Below, in pieces: positions 1 through 11,766 of a DNA stretch of 64,000 nt. The position numbers and the translations under genes were made by a program. Source of the stretch: Luzula sylvatica. Lineage: Eukaryota; Streptophyta; Magnoliopsida; Poales; Juncaceae. Every line of letters begins with the position of its first letter. Position 1 is the first letter of the stretch. The notes beneath the pieces were generated by a model that was not told the DNA's origin, made no database searches, and saw nothing but the letters and a program-made list of their open reading frames with translations. The stretch covers positions 76,395,087 through 76,459,086 of the forward strand of contig OX326956.1 of assembly GCA_946800325.1 (NCBI GenBank), read 5' to 3'.

Positions 1-866
1 AAAAGTTGGACCAGAGGTTTTGGGCTTTTAGCGGACTTGGACAATTATTTTACGGAATGAAAATTTAACTTATAATATCTAATATTTAGGAGGGCTATTG
101 TGTAAAAATGTCTGATATAAAATGTATTCTCAGTTCAGTCTAGTTCAATCGGCCTCGTTTCCCTCCCATTCCCTCGATCCGAAATTCGAGTCCCAGACGC
201 CATTAACGAAATTTGTACTTCTGTATGATCTTCTTTTTCTCTTTGACTTTAATTTTAGCGGACGTAGAATTTGTTTACAGTTGTATTCCTTTGCGAATTT
301 TGATTTTTTTTTTGTTACGTTTTGTATGCTATTTCAGGATTTTACTAAATATTTTAGGTTTTGGTTGAGATTCAGTTATATGAACTTCGCAGCTGAATTT
401 TGTGTTAAATAGAGGCACATTCTACTGTAATTCGATCAGTTATTTTTCATCATTTAGCATACTCGAAGCTACTAAACCCTTTTAAGAATTCAAATCAAAA
501 TCAGAACATGAAAAATGAACTTTTTGGTATTAATTGAAAAGTACACAGGGTTTATTATGTATTATTCAACATTTTTATGTATTCCATGTCAATGATTTTA
601 CTAATCTACGAAAATTTGTGCTAATTTTATGGTAACTATTGATATACTGTCAATTTGTTTTTTATGAGATTTTAATGATTTTGTAATCAATTTTTCAGAT
701 TCCAGCATCAAACAGATCAGGAGATTTACTGCATCGTACATATCAACTCATACCAGACCTCGATTGGTATGAAATTTATCTTTCAGGATTGTAGAAATTC
801 AATTACATTCATGTGTTCTAATCAGTAAATTTGTTATTTCTTTTTTTAGATTATCTTTTCTTAATA
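1..866 (+). other. upstream region and 5' untranslated exons of the first gene
   Basis: No convincing coding exon is seen here. A 96-codon open frame at 122-412 has no recognisable motif and no conserved-looking composition. Splice signals suggest at least one untranslated exon at 699-766 (acceptor TTTTTCAG before it, donor GTATGA after it), followed by an intron ending in TTTTTTTAG at 849. The untranslated stretch 850-866 then leads directly into the first ATG at 867. The transcription start probably lies within or left of the first few hundred bases. No TATA box could be assigned with confidence in such AT-rich sequence. Confidence 0.5.
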
Positions 867-3800
867 ATGTTCCAATGGACTGGAGGTTCAAGAAAGAAAG
901 TCAACACTGTAAGTCAATGCTTTTCTTTCTATACAAAAACACAAAAAATTAATTGTTCTAATTTAGCTATATCATATAATATACTTTAAATGTGCTAATA
1001 ATGTTGAATCTTTTCATGATTTTGGGGGATGCAATCTCAGAAAAGAAAATCAACAGAAAGCAAGTACGTCCAATAACTACCTTCCCAATATGAAATTTAT
1101 ATTCTTTATTTCTCAATGCCTTTGCCCTTTTCACAAAATGAAAATTTCAAGGGTATTTCTACAATATCAGGACATAGAAGGGTATATATGCAAAAAACTC
1201 TTATCCACATTTTTTTTCCTTTTAGACAAAAGCAATACTTTGAGCAAAGGAGAAGGCAGCAACAAACACATGGCTTAGCGAACCAATCATCTTTTTATAA
1301 TAATCATAATAATAATAATAATAATAATTCAGAGCCTAAGTCTCTTGATATTTTGAACTTTATTGAACTCGCCTCTCTTGCTCAAAACAAGGATCATAAT
1401 CATAATCATGCTCCAAGTAAGCTATTCATCAATATCACTATGTATAATATATACTTGATCCATATATTATAATGTTCTTTTTTAATATTATCATTCAGAA
1501 GATAATAATACCCCACGAGTGGAGCATAAAAATAATAATCCGAAGATATCAACACCATCGGTATTAAAGAAATTCATCAATAGTCAAGCAAGTAAGTCTC
1601 GTAATAATCTGTTTACCATCAAATTATATATTGCTTACCATCACTTAACGATGTTGAAACATTCAATGCATTAGATAATGATCTCCCAAAGTTATCCCCA
1701 TCAATGGAAGTAAAGAAAATCATCAATAATGGTAATTCTAATTTTATGAAATTTTAATTAGAAATTATTTTGTTGAGTTATATTTATGTGATATTGTTTT
1801 TTGCAGGTTGCAATCAAGGAACTTCATCCTTGCACGAGTAAGCTTGATATTTATCGTTAATTATGGAAATACTGAGTTTTGGTGGGTTATTTGTAAAATT
1901 ACTTTTTTTGGCAGGACCTTTAGCACACAAGAGGCTGTACCAGTTCGTAATTGTAAAGAAAAAGTGGATATTTTTGAAAATTTGCCTTCTTCAAGTAATT
2001 CATTCAATTCCAAGCTTCCTGATTCAAGACCAAAGAAACAAAGTGACACTCAAAGCGGTATATATATATTCGCAATTAATTAATTAACTTTTTTTTTTCA
2101 TAAATAGGTACTATTTTGTATTTTTGTTGTAATGCGAATTATCAATTTTTAATCGCATTTAATTTCAGAGGTCTCAGTTCTTGATTTGCTTCGAGATGAT
2201 GATTTGAAAAGAAACCATGTTCATAAATCTGGCCACGAATCTCATGTAGCATTCTCTATTAAAGGTAATTACGTAAATAAGCAATTAAATAACAGAATTA
2301 TAAATACATAATGTTAAAAATGCTTCTTTATTAAATAATTGGTCAAATGTATAACTTAATTTTTGTGAAATGAAATTAGGGTATTATTAATTTTGCATTT
2401 AATTATTTATTTAGGTTTAGGTAGAGTAGAAGCAGAGACACCTCCCCATTCTCCAATTCGGTACCAAAGGTTTACAATTTCACCTCAATCAATTTTACTC
2501 CAGTTTTAATTCTGAAGCTTCATTATATATATTAAGATTATTAAATCATATAAAACATTTGATTTGATTTCTTGAATATATTATTCAGGATATTTCCAGA
2601 GCCACCTCAAAGAGCTACGAGGAGTAATAAAAGCAAAATATTTCAGCCAGTTTCCTTTGATTCCAAATTTGAACTGGTATGAAATCATTTCTTCTCGTAT
2701 AATTGAGGCTTAATTGACAAACTCAGGATTAATTTAGCGTTAATTTGATGCTTAACTGGGGATTAAGTGGCCATTTTAGGATGAATTAGGCTTTAATTGC
2801 ACAAGAGGGGGTTAATTGATTCTTAATTGAGTTAAATTGACGCTTCATTGCCCAATTCAGAGCTAATCGAGGGTTAATTAATCCCTGATTGTGTAAAATT
2901 GGGGCTTATTGTCAAAATTCAGGGTTTATTGTAGCTTAATTAATCTAAATTGGGCATATAAATATAAATATAAAATTCAATTTCTTTTCTAATCTAAATT
3001 ACATTTATAGGATCCAATAATGCGAGACATAAACGTGGGAAAGTTTGAGGGGTTTTTAGATGAACCGGTCAATAAAGAAGAACAACGCCAGTTTCAAAAT
3101 TCCTATTATCCTAATTCGAATTCTTTTCAAGATCTCGAGAGTAATTTTAGACCCAAATCATATGGAAGACATCGTGATGAACACGAGTACAAAAAGAGCT
3201 GGAAAGGTATATTGCAAAAAAATATAATATAGTATTTTAATTTTCTCTTTGTGTTATTATAATTTTTGTATATAATGTAACTGATATTTTTGTTACATTT
3301 TTGGCAGGTTCTTATGACGAGAATGATTTTGAGGGGTTTTTGGACAAACAGGCCTATGAAGAAGAAGAAGAGCTCCAGTTTGAAAATTTGAATTATCATA
3401 AATCAAATTCATTTCAAAATCTGAGAAATGATCTTGAGTCTGAACCATATGGTGATAAATACAAATATAATAGAAACTTAAAAGGTATATCAACTAATTT
3501 TGTTGCTTATTATTTCTTTTTGTCATCTAAATTTCTATGTAAAGAATAATAATTGAACACCTTTGTGTTATTTTTATTAGGATCTAATGGGAAGAAAATA
3601 ATGACAAATTCACCTGGCAAGAAGTATGATAAAATGTGGGAAACCAATTTGTTTAATTCGGAGGACTTTTATGCAATTTCTCCAAAGAATAATAATAAAT
3701 TTGAAAGTGGTCTACTAGACTCTGCTTTTGATGAGGACCATGGTTTTCCTTCCATGAGGTAGTTTCTCTCAAATACATGCAAATTACTTTTTTGCCCCTG

Positions 3801-4092
3801 CTAAATATTTAAATGAACATAACAACAATTTATGTTGTTATTTTTATCTTGTAGGACTGGAGTAAAGGTTAAGAGAAGATTGGACTTAAATACTGGTAAT
3901 TTTTTTTTTTTGTTCACCGTGTTTTTATTATCTAATTCTTAAATTTTATTTCTTAAATTTCAATTTCAATTTCTGAATTTTATCAGCAAAATGTGGGCCT
4001 AGTTGCTCCTCTGTAGATTTCGATTGGGAAAGGTGCACAAACTTCCTTTTTTTTTTCCCCTCCGTTTCTACAAATTCACAAAATTACTATAA

Positions 4093-4146
<54 letters not shown>

Positions 4147-5704
4147 TTTTCATTTATTTTCTAACTAATTTAAACAGGAATTCACCAAAATTGAGAAGAA
4201 AATCTGATTATAATGGTTCTTTCTCTCGACCTGTTTGGTCATTCAAAGAGGATTTAAATGATTTGCAAGATTCCACTAGTTTAAGAAGGTCATATTATTT
4301 ATATCAAATGATTATTGCATACTTTTTTACTTTTATTTTTATTTATATTCTTTTTGGTATCAACATGTCTAATTATTTCTTTTTAATACAGCGAAGAGTC
4401 GTGTGCCTCCACTAAAGGTACTCAATTTTTTTTTTTAATTCTATTATTAATTAATTAATCATATTTTGATATTTGAAAATTCTTGTATATTAATTATTAT
4501 CTTTTTTTTTTTCTATCTAATGCAGTTAAAGATGTGAAAAGTTTCAATTTGCATCCACAAGCTTCGAAATTCAAAGCAAGCTGCATGGATGATTTCTCAT
4601 TAAATTTTGATTTGAATTTCGAAACGCCCAAATTCGTTGACGACCTAACTTCTCAAACTTGGGAAGAAATAAAATTCTCGAATTTATCGAGGACCAAACC
4701 GCAAAAAACCAGCTTTTCAGTGGATGATAAATTTCTCGACTGTAACTTACCTCCGAAGGGAAATAATCTCTTGGACTCATTCCCAGACCACAAAACGTTC
4801 GAAATTACAAATAACCCCTTGAAAAGTGACACGATCGAACAAAGACCCAATTTAGAAGAGAACTCTGACACCTTCAACAAACTAGAGATAGAAGGTTCTA
4901 AGGGAAAGAAAGAGAACTCTGCAGAAGTAGGGTCGAATAAAGTCCAGAAAGACGAATGTAGAGAGTTTGAAGGACTGAAAAACGAATCTGAGAAAATTTC
5001 GGGTATGGGTGAAAATGTGAAGCATAATGAGATTAATAAGGGCGCTTTAGTAGTGGTTCCGGAGTCTCCTTACCAAATTCTACCTTTCGATGGTGCTGAC
5101 AATAATACGCTGTAAGTATTTGTAGGGGTGTCCATGATATTTCTAATTTTGTAGGGGTATTTATGATATTTAGTAGTCCATGGTATTTTTTCATTTTTAT
5201 GTAGGAAAACTCCTGTTCAATCTCAACCAAGTGAGAAGTGTAATTTAGTAGAAGAAGATATGAACAGGACACCTCCAGTTCCTTCTCAAGCTGGAGCCTC
5301 AGGTCAATTTTATTCCCTTCTCTTTTGTTTACAACTTTTTTTTTTTTTTTTTCTTTTTCCCATTTACCCCCTGAAAAACCTGATAATGAAAGAATTGATT
5401 TTTATAATTTCTATTAAAATTTCGTGTTTAATTTTGCAAAATGTAGATGAAGAAAATGGGAGACGGTACAATTTAATGCTTCAGAGCTACGTTCTTCAGC
5501 TACTATGCGTTCAAACCGTCTTTCTAGAAGCATCCCAAAAGGACAAAAATAAGGTTTCATTATATTTAATTCAAAATCTATATTCTTTAAATACCGGTAC
5601 AAAATAAAATAGTCTTTTTAATTTCAATTTTTTATTCTTTATTCCGCAGTGAGTTCGATTCGCTGATAGAGTTAATACTTCGCATAAACCAAGAAAAATA
5701 TTAA
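867..5704 (+). CDS. Asn/Lys-rich, probably nuclear protein of unknown function, 21 coding exons (about 811 aa)
   Basis: Coding exons read from GT-AG signals and phase: 867-908, 1041-1063, 1226-1416, 1499-1591, 1675-1731, 1807-1837, 1915-2057, 2169-2264, 2415-2469, 2589-2676, 3011-3206, 3308-3484, 3581-3758, 3855-3895, 3987-4032, 4178-4288, 4392-4417, 4526-5111, 5205-5302, 5447-5553, 5654-5704. They join in frame to 2436 nt. The protein starts MFQWTGGSRKKV, then a basic Gln/Arg stretch (YFEQRRRQQQ, residues 26-35) and a poly-Asn run (47-56). No membrane span or signal peptide is seen. The middle is acidic and polar; the C-terminus is short and probably helical (SLIELILRINQEKY). Exons 11 and 12 are paralogous to each other, as are 4 and 5. 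The last junction is uncertain: the acceptor at 5649 gives an immediate TGA, whereas the one at 5653 gives 16 more residues. I do not recognise the family. The basic N-terminus and low complexity suggest a nuclear or chromosomal role, which is inference only. Confidence 0.82.
1302..1329 (+). repeat. AAT trinucleotide microsatellite inside coding exon 3
   Basis: A run of AAT units, interrupted once by CAT, encodes the poly-Asn tract (Tyr-Asn-Asn-His-Asn7) of the first gene. The length is a multiple of three, so changes in copy number would keep the reading frame. Confidence 0.9.
2700..2960 (+). repeat. degenerate minisatellite in intron 10 of the first gene
   Basis: The intron between 2676 and 3011 holds many imperfect copies of a short unit built from TTAATTG and AATTCAGGG, spaced roughly 20 bases apart. 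Examples are GCTTAATTGACAAACTCAGG near 2708 and GGGTTAATT near 2811 and 2872. Copies are strongly diverged, so the repeat is old. It partly explains why this intron is the longest in the gene. Confidence 0.6.
3011..3484 (+). repeat. tandem coding-exon duplication (exons 11 and 12)
   Basis: Exon 11 (3011-3206) and exon 12 (3308-3484) encode related segments. Both contain FEGFLD near the start, then an acidic Glu/Gln stretch, then NSFQDL in one and NSFQNL in the other, then a Tyr-Gly and basic/Tyr-rich tail. Both end in AAAG followed by a GTAT donor, so they also share splice phase at the 3' end. Together they cover about residues 274-398 of the protein. Confidence 0.85.
4097..4144. repeat. (TA)n microsatellite in an intron
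   Basis: About 24 uninterrupted TA dinucleotides lie in the intron between exons 15 and 16 of the first gene, ending about 33 bases before the acceptor at 4177. Confidence 0.95.
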
Positions 5705-6029
5705 AAATATTAAAACCAAGAAAAATAGATAACATGTCTTTTGTTTCGCTAATTTCCTGTGCGACTTTCTCATGAGATATTTTATGTGGATATTCATTAG
5801 CGCGTTAATAATAAGAGATGTAAACATATTTTCTCTGTTATTGTTATTATAATTAAGCTACTTCAATAACATTCCAAAAATAATGAAACATCAATACACA
5901 ATTAAAATACACCATAATTATGATTACATAAATTAATTGAAAAGGGAGCATATAAGTTAGGAATAACTAAAGAAATAATAAATTAAATTTTCCATACAAT
6001 TGGACTTTTAAATGAAAATAACTGCCAAG
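5705..6029. other. convergent intergenic region shared by two gene 3' ends
   Basis: This 325-base AT-rich stretch lies between the stop codons of two convergent genes. It must hold both 3' untranslated regions and polyadenylation signals. Several AATAAA-like strings occur, but none can be singled out. No coding exon or repeat is seen. Confidence 0.6.
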
Positions 6030-7357
6030 TTAAAATATCATGTCTAGGATATTTGCACGAAAAAATGGCTCAAAATATTTAGTTATCTCCTGTCCCCAGA
6101 AATATGCCGAGGATAACCAAACACCTAACCCATAATTCATTTTTTTCTCCTGAAATACCTACAAAATTGAAAATTTGTCGAATTAATATATTATGCGATT
6201 TTGTATGAAAATCAATATACAAATAATTAAATTAATATAGTCTAACAATGTGAAAGAGAGTCTGTGCAGTAAGAAGAAGGCCCGAAAACCAAGCTCGAGA
6301 TGAAAATAATGCAATCTTCATAATTTGATAAATTATTTCCCTTCTAAACTGAATTACGAGATAGAGAAAATTAATGTCAGAAATTTAATGAATTTATTCT
6401 TAATTAACTTAGGGCAGAATGGATTAAATAATTAATTACCTTATACAAGAGAACAGGTACAGATGCGATAAATATAATTACCACCTTTCTCTTCTCAAGA
6501 GAAATTGAACGGATAAAAGAAATTAACTACGCAAAAATAAGATTAGTTAAATTATCGAGCTTCGTGATAAAATTACAATTCATATATTTATTATGGAATT
6601 TATTATTATTCACCTGAGAAAGTACAAGAGAAGCGAAAGCCCAATTCCAACCCAAATGAGAATAACTCGCCGCGATTCCAAAATAATTCCAATAGGTGGA
6701 ATAAAATCCCAAAACAGAAATAATAACAGGGATAAAAATCGAAGAAATGCAGGTTCTTTTTACACCGCCAATTAGTATAAACAAGCAGAAAAGATAAGAA
6801 AATGCATGAATTGTAATTCCTATGTGATCTCTTTGAGCTGAAGAGTGAGAAAGAAGGGACAGTGTACTCATTAACGGTACCATTGGAGCCTAAACAAAAT
6901 AAAATAAGTTAAATTGATGCATAAACATAAAAAATTGACCAAATTAGACCAAACCCATCACCAAAATGCTTTCGATTTCAATCTGTACCTGGTAATCGTA
7001 CCAACATTGCTCATTCCTAGAATTACCATCACTCAACCAATTGCATTTCTCCAAATTACTCTTCTTATTCCTCTTCTTCTTCTTCCTCCCTTGATCCCAC
7101 CCTCCAAATAGTTTTCCAATAAACCCCCAAAACCTCTTAGCCTTCCCCTTCCTCTGATTTCTAGTCGGATCTCTGAACACGGATTCAACATCGAGCAAAA
7201 ATATCCGCTTGAGATGGAAGAAAAGAGAGATTCGCTCACCGCCGGTGCCCCAATTGGGGAAGAGGTTATCTGCTTCCAAGCGTAAATCTAGACCCTTGGA
7301 TCTGCATCGGACGATCGTCGTCCATGCTTTGGGTGGCTTTACGGCTAGATTATTCAT
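6030..7357 (-). CDS. multi-pass membrane protein of unknown function (320 aa, 5 exons)
   Basis: Exons on the minus strand, in transcript order: 7357-6989, 6889-6614, 6526-6440, 6348-6247, 6158-6030. All junctions are phase 0 with GT-AG signals, and the joined frame is open to a TAA. The N-terminal 123 residues are soluble, with the stretch LEADNLFPNWGTGGERIS and a very basic patch (RKKKKRNKK, from a GAA-rich run near 7060-7090). The rest is hydrophobic, with about five membrane segments near residues 146-165, 171-187, 204-219, 230-243 and 255-278. Aromatic-rich motifs include YSTYWNYFG and YFWGQEITKYFEPFF near the C-terminus. There is no classical signal peptide. A strong alternative donor (GTGAGC, near 7239) lies inside exon 1 but would break the frame. 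I do not recognise the family. The consistent phases make the gene itself likely real. Confidence 0.75.
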
Positions 7358-8941
7358 TCTTTGATAAAGAGAGATCGTGATGAGAGAGGTTTAGGTGGAT
7401 TAGGCTCTTAATTTTTCGAAATTGGAAATAAAGGCGCCTTTGTATTCTTCGAATTGATGTATGTTTTAACTGTAGTTATTTATGTAGCGGGTTTTGGTTT
7501 GCTTATAGTATAACCCGTTATAGATTATAATAATTGATAAACAACTTCATATTTGTTATACTAAATAAATTATTTTGTTTATTCTAGGAGCATTTCTGCA
7601 TGTAATTCCTTTTAGAAAAAAAATTCAAAAACTAACCCCTTTTCGAAAATATTCCAAAAATAATCCCTTTTCGCAAATATTCCAAAAATATTCTATCATG
7701 CATGACTCATCCCACTTATTTATTTTGTATAATTTGAAAATTTTACAAATTGTTGTGAATACATATTATAATTGTTACTAGCATAGAATTATTATAATTT
7801 AGAAATTTATGAGTTTGTTTGCATGAACTAGTTTTTTTCTAGCCATGATTAATTTCTAAGAATAAGATTGTGAAAAGTGAATTCCTACATTTTATAAGAT
7901 ATTCAGGGATTCATGTAACCCTTTTCGAATTCGGAGTGAGATTTTAAATTTTATCTTGTTGTTAATCTAGTTATCTTAATCATATGAGTGTCATTCACAC
8001 ATATGTTATCAAGACAGTAAATTTTGTGTATTTTGATTATTTTTATCGAAACGTGTTTTAATCCAAAAAATGTTTTAAATTATGAAAATTAAATTATTTT
8101 TTTTCATGATCTCGTGATTATTTTAATTTGAGTACTGGTTGTGAAGATTTACGCTTTTAAATGATTTGTGAAAATATAACTTTGAGTTTAGCGATTTGAA
8201 AAGTGAACATGATTTGGATAATGTTTTCAATTAAAAAAAATAAATTTTGAATTTGTTTTGAAAAATGGATTTTTGCGAATAATAAAGATTTAAAAATTGT
8301 ACTTGTAGGACTTATTTTTGCGAATAATAAAGATTTAAACAATTATGTCTATGCTTTTGTAATATTTCTGTTAGAATATAGTATTTCTGTGATTTGTGTA
8401 TACATGTGCGTTGTTTTCGAATTATCGATTTTTTGTTTTGAGATATTGTCATATGAGAGTATGTGGTATACGTGATGCAGCGGGTTGCCTCATTTTTATT
8501 TTGGGGTATGACATTATACAACAATTACCAATTTGAGTATTTTAACATCACTATATATATCATTCAATTAAATAATGTCGGTATATTGCAAATAACGGAA
8601 AATATATCTAAACATGATACAACAATTTATTAAATAGTGGCATTACAAAGCGCAATAACGAAAATCACTAATAAATCACACCAAAATGTTGTGGACCGGA
8701 CTGCTAAATCGTATCACAAAACATTGTTATATATAATGAACATTCAAAATGTTCAAAAAATAAATAATATAACACATATAAAAATATATAATGTAACACA
8801 TATACAAAAATATCAGTGAGAAATAGAAAAAATAAAATTGATATGTTAGAGGACACAGCAAAATAAAATTAAAATTGATATGTGCATAAATTTCGACATT
8901 TCTGCTACTAAATGTTACCAAAAATTGGTACAACATTTTTA
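7358..8941. other. gene-poor AT-rich intergenic sequence
   Basis: No coding exon can be supported. Short open frames here (for example 7575-7781 and 8637-8819) are low-complexity AT-rich translations. The promoter of the minus-strand gene should lie just right of 7357. A 25-bp direct repeat at 8270-8339 is listed separately. The stretch around 8560-8720 (AATAGTGGCATTACAAAGCG and nearby CG-containing bits) may be a decayed transposon, but no ends could be defined. Confidence 0.5.
8270..8339. repeat. 25-bp direct repeat, two copies 45 bp apart
   Basis: The string beginning TTTTTGCGAATAATAAAG and ending in TTTAAA occurs identically at 8270-8294 and 8315-8339. It is a local tandem duplication without coding content. 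Confidence 0.9.
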
Positions 8942-9383
8942 TATGATGTTCAAATTATTTGTTTCAAGCTAAACCAAATTAAATATTGAACCGAATCGAA
9001 TGAACCACGTTTTATTCGCTTCATTTGGTTGACCTGAAAAAAAAACTTCATAATTTAAAAATGAAAATATACCATTTTTTAAATCCTTATTTTATTAATG
9101 TATCATGAACAAAAAAAGATTGATAAGTGTAAAATTAATATTTCAACTTTTAAAATATTAAAGTTCACAAATTGGAAAGTAAACGAAAATATGATATAAT
9201 GTTGTCGGTTAGGTCTAATTTGTTTTCAAAACGCTAAATTCGAATAAAAAACCAAACAATACAATTTTTTCAACCAAATCAAATCAGATAATCTAAGAGA
9301 TCAAACTGATTGAATGAAATTGACGATTTGATTCGATTCTTTGACAAATTAAACTATTATTTTGAACACACTTATGTATCGTC
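8942..9383. mobile_element. degenerate MITE-like element with inverted ends
   Basis: The left end has TGATGTTCAAATTATTTGTTT. The right end, read on the other strand, has TGTGTTCAAAATAATAGTTT, so the ends are imperfect inverted repeats of about 20 bp. Just inside are GAACCGAATCGAATGAACC on the left and AAATCAAATCAG and GATTTGATTCGATTC on the right. GTGTTCAAA ends with CGAA/CGGTT-type interiors are common in plant non-autonomous DNA transposons of hAT type. No transposase is encoded. The target-site duplication could not be resolved, so family assignment is tentative. Confidence 0.45.
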
Positions 9384-11765
9384 ACAATTTTCTTTCAAAG
9401 TTTGGTAAAATATTTGCAAAACAAATAAGGGCCATGCAAATAAAACGTGACTCCACCAACCAGAAAGAAACACAATTCGTGTGAGTAAAATAATCATTGT
9501 TTTCTTTGTTGTTGTATAAAAGTTGATAAAAACCTTCTAATGTACAAAATTATGTGTTTAATCTGCTTGCGCGAAAAAAAAATACCAGAATTCTTGTGAG
9601 GTATTGGAGAAAACCAATTGTTTAATCCGCACACGTTATGAAGCCAAAACCCCGAACCACACAATCCAATCTTCGAGAACATCATGAAAGTTTACTACAA
9701 TAATAGAACTTATCGTCGACGAGCCAAATCTAAAAATATATAAGGTTGTGATTTCATGTCTATTTTCTCGGGTTAAAATTTGAGATAAGATCTATGAAGG
9801 TTTGACGAAAAGAAATTCAAATTTAACATGCATATAATATATTATGGAAACGCAAATTCTGAAATTTTTCTAAAATTACGGAAATCAGTTGCGATTAAAG
9901 AAGTATATCTGTAGAAATTAATATACTTATAAATAAATTTTGTTATGTCAATTTTTTTTGATCTAGTTTTGTTAACATCGCCTAAATTTTTAAAGAGTTC
10001 TATTGATCTGTATTATTTTTTTGAGTATTTCTTCGGTACACCAAATCTTTGTCAACCGATCATTCTCTTTAATCCAACGATCCAAATTAAATTAACAAAC
10101 CGGCCAAAGTTATTGAGCCGGTAAAAACCCTTTTTCATTTCTATTCAGCCGGTTGGCTATAATGAACGAAAAGGGTAAAAGAGTAACTTATCCTTCTTCA
10201 ATCAATTTTCTCTCTTCAATGATACGCACGCGTCAATTAATTTTGATAACATGATTTTGTTCATTTGTTGGGTTGGATTTTTTTTTATTCAAATAAATAA
10301 CATATGCTACTCATCTCCCAAAAAATTTCATACAAACAAATATATTACAAAATCAATACAATTATATTAAACAAAAATTTTACTATCATTTCAAAATAAA
10401 TATAAATATTACAAATTAAAATATAACTAATTTTCAAAAATGTGTAAAACAAAAGAATATGAACACTTCTTAATTCGAACCAAACTTTGTATAATTTTTT
10501 TGTGCCACATCATCACACTCATGTCAATCATTAGATTACAAAATGTCACAAAATTTTAACCATTAATTAATCATTATTTTTTTATAATCATAATTTTTTT
10601 AGCCATTTATATGTCCATTATTTTGCAATATGTTTTAAATTTTCTTAGAAGTCCACATTATCATATATTAGTAACGTGAACTATTATTATTTTATAGGTC
10701 ACGTTAGATTAAGTATTTTCAATCGTTTATCATTTCGCACAAGATTACATTGTGCATGCTATGGAAGATGGACAGTTTATGTATGAAATACAAATAACGT
10801 AATATGTAATATCATAAAACATAAATAATATATTAATATTATTTTTAGAAATTTTATTTTAAAAATCCATCAAATATATTCGTTTCAATTTTCTCTTTAT
10901 TTTGACATTCATATTACCATAGTTCATATAAATTATTTTCTATAATATGAATTGCTAAAAATATTTGGTAAAAAATATAATGCCAAAAAATGCATATTTA
11001 CATAATAAAATTTTCAGTGTCATATTCACATAATAGAAATTTTAAGTATTATTATTTGTTGTTAGAAAAATTATAACTATAAGAATTCCATATATACTAC
11101 GTTGATTATACATGTATTTTTAATTGAACAATTTTCATATTTAAATTTTAAGAAAGTAATTAAAGTTAAAATAATAGTTTATCCATCTAAAAAACTTCTT
11201 AAATTTATAAACACCTATCAAATAATATTGTTATTTTTTAATATATGTGAATTTTATAAAAACAAAAATCATACTATATAAATATTTTATGTTTATGTTA
11301 AATTAAATTTTGATATTATTTATTAAATTATTTTCACTATTAAGTTTGATATTATTTATAAGTTTCATTGCATTTTGAATCAATAAAAATTTAGTAGTAG
11401 TATATTTGATGATATATTACTACATATGTCGTACAATTCATTATTTTTATATTTGATATTGTATGAAATATTATGAACAAAATTGATATAATATTTGTTG
11501 CTAAGCTTTTTCGTAAAACTTTGTTATACCTCCTATATTATTTTACTGCAATGACACTACTATAAATATTATTATTTGATTAAAAAACTAGTTTTTTGCT
11601 ATCATAAAGTAAAACAATTTTAAAACATATACAAAATCTTAACATTAATGTACTTTATTTAGTATTTAGGGTTAATATATCATTGGTGCTACGACATATT
11701 TTTTTATGCCATTATATTGTTTTTAGTATTTATACATCATTTTAATGTTATTTTCGTGTGATTAC
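9384..11765. other. AT-rich intergenic sequence without a supported gene
   Basis: Nothing coding is supported. A small inverted pair, ACCGGC and GCCGGT, lies at about 10100-10125. From about 10300 rightwards the sequence becomes extremely AT-rich with long A/T-only strings, consistent with old, decayed transposon or intergenic sequence. No complete element could be delimited. Confidence 0.5.
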
Positions 11766-11766
11766 T

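Noticed and set aside
122..412. 96-codon open frame near the left edge
   Set aside because: AT-rich, Phe/Leu-rich translation without motifs. It overlaps the likely untranslated and intronic part of the first gene.
472..481. AAACCCT telo-box-like motif in the 5' region of the first gene
   Set aside because: A single short match in a region of unclear promoter or intron status; expected by chance.
6593..6775. 60-codon plus-strand open frame
   Set aside because: It is antisense to exon 2 of the membrane-protein gene, whose splice sites and hydrophobic pattern are far more convincing.
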